Below, piece after piece: positions 48,459 through 51,729 of a stretch of DNA of 51,729 nucleotides; position 1 is the stretch's first letter, and every line of letters begins with the position of its first letter. The DNA comes from CAZVYJ01 sp964631565 (GTDB lineage: Bacteria > Planctomycetota > Phycisphaerae > SM23-33): the NCBI GenBank assembly GCA_964631565.1, contig CAZVYJ010000020.1, positions 1 through 51,729 on the forward strand, in the 5' to 3' direction. Made by a program: the position numbers and the translations under genes. A model generated the notes under the pieces. The model saw nothing but the letters and a program-made list of their open reading frames with translations, searched no databases and was not told the origin of the DNA.

Positions 48459-48690
48459 CCAACTTTCCCCAAGTCCCTTATAGCCAATGTGCTTGCGGTC
48501 TTGTTGCCACTATGGTACACAATACATCGCAGGTCCTGCCCCTGCCCTGCACAATCGGTATGCATAACCAGTTTTCCGAGTTTTCCGGCTTTTCCGCGGC
48601 TTTCAGCCCTGAAAAAATACCCGTTTCCCCTGTTTCTTCGGTGACGGCAGGCGTAAATTACTGCTGGCGAAGGCATGACGTAACGTTAGA

Positions 48691-49743
48691 ATGCCGCACA
48701 TGACGCGTCTGATGAGTATCTCGATTTCCGCTCTTGCAGGAGTCCTGCTGGCGATAGGCGCACTGCTGCTGCCCCGCTCCCCCGCCCTGCCGGAAGACAA
48801 GGCGATGCCATTTCCTGCACTCAGGAGGTTCGTCGTCAAAACGGCTTCTTCCGCAATCTCCAGGGTGCCGACGCGCAAGCAACTCATCGCCGGCCTGGAA
48901 AAAATACATCGCAGCTTCATTGTCTCGCTGCGGAACCGCGGCGGCGATGCGGAAACTCACGTGGCGGCCGGCTGGCGGGCCATTGGATGCGGCTCGCTGC
49001 AGAGGGCGGAAATGTGTTTTCGCCGCGCGACGGCATTGGACCCGTCCAATACCGATGCGCTTGAAGGCATGGCGATAGTGCTGGCCGAGACGGGCCGGCG
49101 CGAGGAAGCCATACCTGTATATGAGAAACTTATCGAACTCGGCTCGGAAAAACGCGAAGTCAGGTTCGACCTGGCTGTCGCCTGCATGGAGGCGCGCCGG
49201 CTGGCCGAGGCGGAGCAGTTATTCACTGAACTGCTGGACGAGGACGAAAACGACATCATGTCTCGCTACAATCTCGCGGTGATTTATCACGCCACGGGCA
49301 GACTCAGCGAAGCCAGGGACGCATGGCGGGAAGTTGTGCGCCGCCGGGGCGATTTTATCAACGCACGCGAAAAACTCGCGGAGTCGCTTCTGGACCTCGG
49401 CGACGCCGAGGCGGCGATGGAGGAATATCTGTACGTCGCAGATCATCGCCGCGACGATGCGGACGCGTGGCGTAACCTGGCGGCTGCGGCGGAGGCGGCG
49501 GGCAGTCTCGGCCGGGCGGTCGTGGCGCTGCAGAAAGCCATGCAGCTCAGCCCGGACAACGCGGAAATCCATGCGGACATGGGCGACCTGAAACTTCGCA
49601 TACACCGCGAAACCGGCGAGAAGAAATTTCTCGCCGAGGCGGTGGCCCAGTGGCGGGAAAGCCTGAAGCTCAACAAAAACCAGCCGGAGATACGCAAAAA
49701 GCTCGAAACGTACGAGAAAATTATCTCCGACGAGCGACAGTAA
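48691..49743 (+). CDS. Membrane-anchored TPR protein
   Basis: 350 aa. N-terminal helix (ISISALAGVLLAIGALLLP) as a signal or anchor, then at least five TPR units (HVAAGWRAIGCGSLQRAEMCFRRA as first unit; EGMAIVLAETGRREEAIPVYEKL; DLAVACMEARRLAEAEQLFTEL; NLAVIYHATGRLSEARDAW; NLAAAAEAAGSLGRAVVALQKA). A scaffold or assembly protein; partners unknown. The start is weakly supported: no clear ribosome-binding site, and Met4 and Met8 are alternatives. Divergent from the flagellar run. Confidence 0.85.
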   Translation: MPHMTRLMSISISALAGVLLAIGALLLPRSPALPEDKAMPFPALRRFVVKTASSAISRVPTRKQLIAGLEKIHRSFIVSLRNRGGDAETHVAAGWRAIGCGSLQRAEMCFRRATALDPSNTDALEGMAIVLAETGRREEAIPVYEKLIELGSEKREVRFDLAVACMEARRLAEAEQLFTELLDEDENDIMSRYNLAVIYHATGRLSEARDAWREVVRRRGDFINAREKLAESLLDLGDAEAAMEEYLYVADHRRDDADAWRNLAAAAEAAGSLGRAVVALQKAMQLSPDNAEIHADMGDLKLRIHRETGEKKFLAEAVAQWRESLKLNKNQPEIRKKLETYEKIISDERQ

Positions 49744-49772
49744 AAACGGGGCGAAGACGGCGGCAACTCTGT

Positions 49773-49801
49773 ATGGCATATCACTGGCTATCGCCTATAA
49801 T
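49773..49801 (+). promoter_or_regulatory. Promoter for the homocysteine-methyltransferase-like gene
   Basis: ATGGCA (49773-49778), 17 bases, TATAAT (49796-49801). The -10 is perfect; the -35 matches 4 of 6. The 5' leader would be about 35 bases, too short for a riboswitch. Confidence 0.55.
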
Positions 49802-49843
49802 TAGGCTGAACGGATTTGCCGCATCCCGCCGAAAGGAAAGCAG

Positions 49844-50722
49844 ATGGCGTTCGACATAAAACAATTCGCATCCGCCGGAGTTCTTGTAAGCGACGGCGCA
49901 TGGGGCACGGAGCTTCACAAGCGAGGCCTGCCGGCCGGTGCTCCGCCCGAGCTGTGGAACACGGAAAACGCGGAGGCCGTCGAAGCCGTCGCACGCAGCT
50001 ACGTCGATGCCGGCAGCGACGTGATAATCTCCAACACGTTCTGCGCGAACCGCTTCATCCTCGGCGCCCACGGTGCGGCGCATCTGGCGCCCGAGCTTGC
50101 CGAGGAAGGCGTGCTGATAAGCCGCCGGGCTGCGGGCGATAAGGCGAAAGTTTTCGCGTCCGTCGGCCCGACCGGCAAGATAGTGATGATGGGCGAAATC
50201 GCCGAGGAAGACATCGCGGCTGCCTTTGCCGAGACGGCCGAGGCTGTCGAGTTCGGCGGCGCCGACGCGATACTGCTGGAAAGCTTCAGCGAGCTTGAGG
50301 AGTTGAGAATCGCCATTGAAGCGGTCGCCCACGCCACCGACCTGCCCGTAATTGCGTCGATGACTTTCGCCTCCGGACCTGACGGGGCCGCTACGATGAT
50401 GGGCAACAGGCCGGCCGACCTGGTGAAGCTCGCCGAGAGCCTTGGCGTGGCGGCCGTCGGCGCAAACTGCGGCAAAGGCCCGGAACATTACATAAACATC
50501 ACGCGCATGCTCCGCGCGGAAACCGACCTGCCTATATGGATAAAACCCAACGCCGGCCTGCCGCAGGTAAAAGACGGAAAGACGACATTCCCGATGGGCG
50601 CGGAGGAATTCAGCAAGTACGCCCGCGAGATAATCTCGTGCGGCGCGAATTTCATCGGCGGCTGCTGCGGAACAACGCCGGAGCACATCAAGGCGGTGCG
50701 GAAAATTGTGGATGCACTTTAG
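49844..50722 (+). CDS. Homocysteine S-methyltransferase-family protein
   Basis: 292 aa TIM-barrel. Opens VLVSDGAWGTELHKRGLP, like the N-terminal module of MetH. It has SNTFCANRF, LLESFSELEELR and the zinc ligands: Cys in GANCGKGPEH and the Cys pair in GGCCGTTPEHIKAV. It transfers a methyl group to homocysteine or a similar thiol. As a stand-alone barrel without folate or B12 domains, it may pair with a separate corrinoid protein or use another methyl donor. AAAGGAAAG lies before the ATG. Confidence 0.9.
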   Translation: MAFDIKQFASAGVLVSDGAWGTELHKRGLPAGAPPELWNTENAEAVEAVARSYVDAGSDVIISNTFCANRFILGAHGAAHLAPELAEEGVLISRRAAGDKAKVFASVGPTGKIVMMGEIAEEDIAAAFAETAEAVEFGGADAILLESFSELEELRIAIEAVAHATDLPVIASMTFASGPDGAATMMGNRPADLVKLAESLGVAAVGANCGKGPEHYINITRMLRAETDLPIWIKPNAGLPQVKDGKTTFPMGAEEFSKYAREIISCGANFIGGCCGTTPEHIKAVRKIVDAL

Positions 50723-51020
50723 GCGGTCAGTCGATAGCCGCAGAGGACTCTGAGGTCACAGAGGGCAAATAATATTTCTAACATCCTTATTGCAACGAGC
50801 CGCCAATACGGGGGCGTATGCCCGAACGGGAGCCTGCCCGTCTGGGTGAGCGGAAGTTTTTGACAAAAAATCCGTTCGTCCCTTAGGGATTCGCTCCAGT
50901 GAGGTGAAGGAACATCAGGGTTCGCAAAATCAATTAAAACTACTCGGCGTACTCAGCGACCTCTGCGGCTTTTACAGCAATGCCCAATATCGTTTCAAGT
51001 ATTTAAAGGAACACTCCGGT
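50723..51020. repeat. Gap with two inverted copies of the CCGCAGAGG repeat
   Basis: No gene. AGCCGCAGAGGACTC TGAGGTCACAGAGGG at 50736-50765 and, inverted, CTCGGCGTACTCAGCG ACCTCTGCGGCT at 50943-50970. Between them lies TCCCTTAGGGA (50879-50889) in the context TTCGTCCCT-T-AGGGATT, shared with 1508-1524. Short Met-initiated reading frames here arise from the repeats. Confidence 0.65.
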
Positions 51021-51467
51021 ATGTCAGAGACAATTCCCGACAGAATCGCTGCAGCCCGGCGAGGCGAAAACCCGATGGTCGTCCGGAAGATGCGGTCCGG
51101 CTGGGCGGTCATGTTCAACTGGCAGAAGCTGCCGGGCTATCTCATATTGCTGGCCGACCCGCCGGTGGCGAGCCTGAACGATTTGACCGCCGATGCGCGG
51201 CAGCAATTTCTTGCCGACATGGCCACGCTAGGCGACGCCGTGCTGAAGGCTACCGGCGCGACGCGCATCAACTACCAGATACTCTGCAACCTCGACCCAT
51301 TCCTGCACGCGCACATCTGCCCGCGATATGCATGGGAGGAGGAAAAGTTCCGCACCGCCGCCCCCGCCGCTTACGACCAGTCGGCCGGGCCGTTCTTCGA
51401 CCCCCACCGTCACCGCAAACTGATGCAGCAAATCAAAACCGCGATAGATAAATTATTGACGGATTGA
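51021..51467 (+). CDS. HIT-like protein with altered histidine triad
   Basis: 148 aa. The overall plan fits HIT/Ap4A-hydrolase-like proteins (GWAVMFNWQKLPGYLILLADPP... INYQILCNLDPFLHAHICPRY). The triad HxHxH reads His96-Ala-His98-Ile-Cys100: the middle His, which is the nucleophile, is kept, and the last His is Cys. ATG at 51021 with AAAGGA about 10 bases upstream. An earlier ATG at 50904 reads through a dispersed repeat and is rejected. Confidence 0.8.
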   Translation: MSETIPDRIAAARRGENPMVVRKMRSGWAVMFNWQKLPGYLILLADPPVASLNDLTADARQQFLADMATLGDAVLKATGATRINYQILCNLDPFLHAHICPRYAWEEEKFRTAAPAAYDQSAGPFFDPHRHRKLMQQIKTAIDKLLTD

Positions 51468-51729
51468 TGTCAGCAAGCGACCGATAAATATCAATTCCAC
51501 AACATTAGATCGCATTACTTTAGGGTGTGGCGTTGTCACACGGTAGCCCACGGCGTGAGTCGTGGGTGTATGGTGTACGCTTAATATAAAAGCCCCATCA
51601 GGGGCGATACAGGTTAAATTGCAATTGTGCCGCCCCTCATGGGGCTGATTAAAAATAACGATCTGTTCCCCGCCCTCACGGACATTATGCACTAAGCCTC
51701 CCCAAGTACGTATCTCTTGCGAGTCTTAT
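51468..51729. repeat. Repeat-rich right end
   Basis: No gene seen. Hairpin CCCACG-GCGTGAGT-CGTGGG at 51547-51566. AGCCCCATCAGGGGCG (51591-51606) and CGCCCCTCATGGGGCT (51631-51646) are inverted copies of each other with one mismatch, separated by 24 bases. The leftward frame 51453-51692 translates these elements (e.g. THAVGYRV) and is not a real gene. Confidence 0.65.

Larger units (their letters stand above)
48254..48690. promoter_or_regulatory. A/T-rich control region between the flagellar run and a TPR gene
   Basis: No gene seen in about 430 bases separating divergent genes. Leftward promoter: TTGACG (48408-48413), 17 bases, CATTAT (48385-48390), about 135 bases before the regulator start. 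A dyad TTTAC-GTTTT-GTAAA (48366-48380) lies just downstream. ATTTATTCGAA occurs twice in perfect tandem (48437-48458). A weak sigma-54-like site (TGGCA...GCA with GG and GC 10 bases apart) is on the leftward strand at 48494-48509. TTTTCCG occurs three times near 48573-48597. Confidence 0.45.

Noticed and set aside
48494..48509. Sigma-54 promoter for the flagellar run
   Set aside because: GG and GC are spaced correctly, but the TT before GC is missing and it lies about 240 bases upstream of the first start; too weak to call as a feature.
49802..49843. Cobalamin or SAM riboswitch before the homocysteine-methyltransferase-like gene
   Set aside because: The leader between the -10 and the ATG is only about 40 bases, far too short.
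51453..51692. 79-codon leftward frame
   Set aside because: Entirely repeat-derived sequence at the window end, with no ribosome-binding site.

Overview
This window looks like chromosome from a GC-rich, motile Gram-negative-type bacterium. My best guess is Planctomycetota, Phycisphaerae-like. That rests on the gene content (a full flagellar export cluster, LolA-like and RDD envelope proteins, many small conserved genes I cannot name) and on gaps full of short palindromic repeats. The guess is an inference; there is no rRNA marker here, and I saw no rRNA, tRNA, CRISPR array, transposase or prophage.

Layout. (1) 1-6793, leftward housekeeping run: priA, pheA, tpiA, secG, yicC, gmk (gmk runs off the left edge). 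(2) 6897-8507: an A/T-rich orphan gene, probably acquired. (3) 8733-12963, rightward: a membrane-anchored alpha/beta hydrolase, a GH127-like glycosidase and a PEBP lipoprotein. (4) 12979-15054, leftward: four small membrane proteins, three of them tightly packed. (5) 15357-22402, rightward: a receiver-only response regulator, an M16 lipoprotein protease, a cyclodeaminase-like protein, a zinc-ribbon protein, a LolA-like lipoprotein and an RDD membrane protein. The last three overlap. (6) 22415-27285, leftward: a PDZ/S41 protease coupled to a tetraheme cytochrome-metallophosphatase lipoprotein, and a STAS protein with a possible small membrane partner. (7) 27667-33218, mixed: ferritin-like protein, SGNH hydrolase, YmdB-type phosphodiesterase, NtrC-type regulator and a GT-C glycosyltransferase. 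(8) 33272-48253, leftward: a merR-type regulator, then fliFG-fliH-fliI-fliJ-fliN-fliO-fliP-fliQ-[inserted gene]-fliR-flhB-flhA-flhF-flhG-fliA, ending with dapF. (9) 48691-51467, rightward: TPR protein, homocysteine-methyltransferase-like enzyme and a HIT-like protein.

The flagellar cluster is the most unusual part. FliF (MS ring) and FliG (rotor switch) are one polypeptide that has lost both FliF-C and FliG-N, the two parts that normally hold these proteins together. FlhB stops before the NPTH self-cleavage site. FliN is little more than one SpoA domain. A 485-bp unit carrying a four-helix-bundle gene, bounded by inverted arrays of a GA(A/G)TCGC heptad, sits exactly between the fliQ stop and the fliR start. 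Outside this cluster, SecG carries an extra chitobiase-C-terminal-like domain. Most gaps contain members of several dispersed repeat families.
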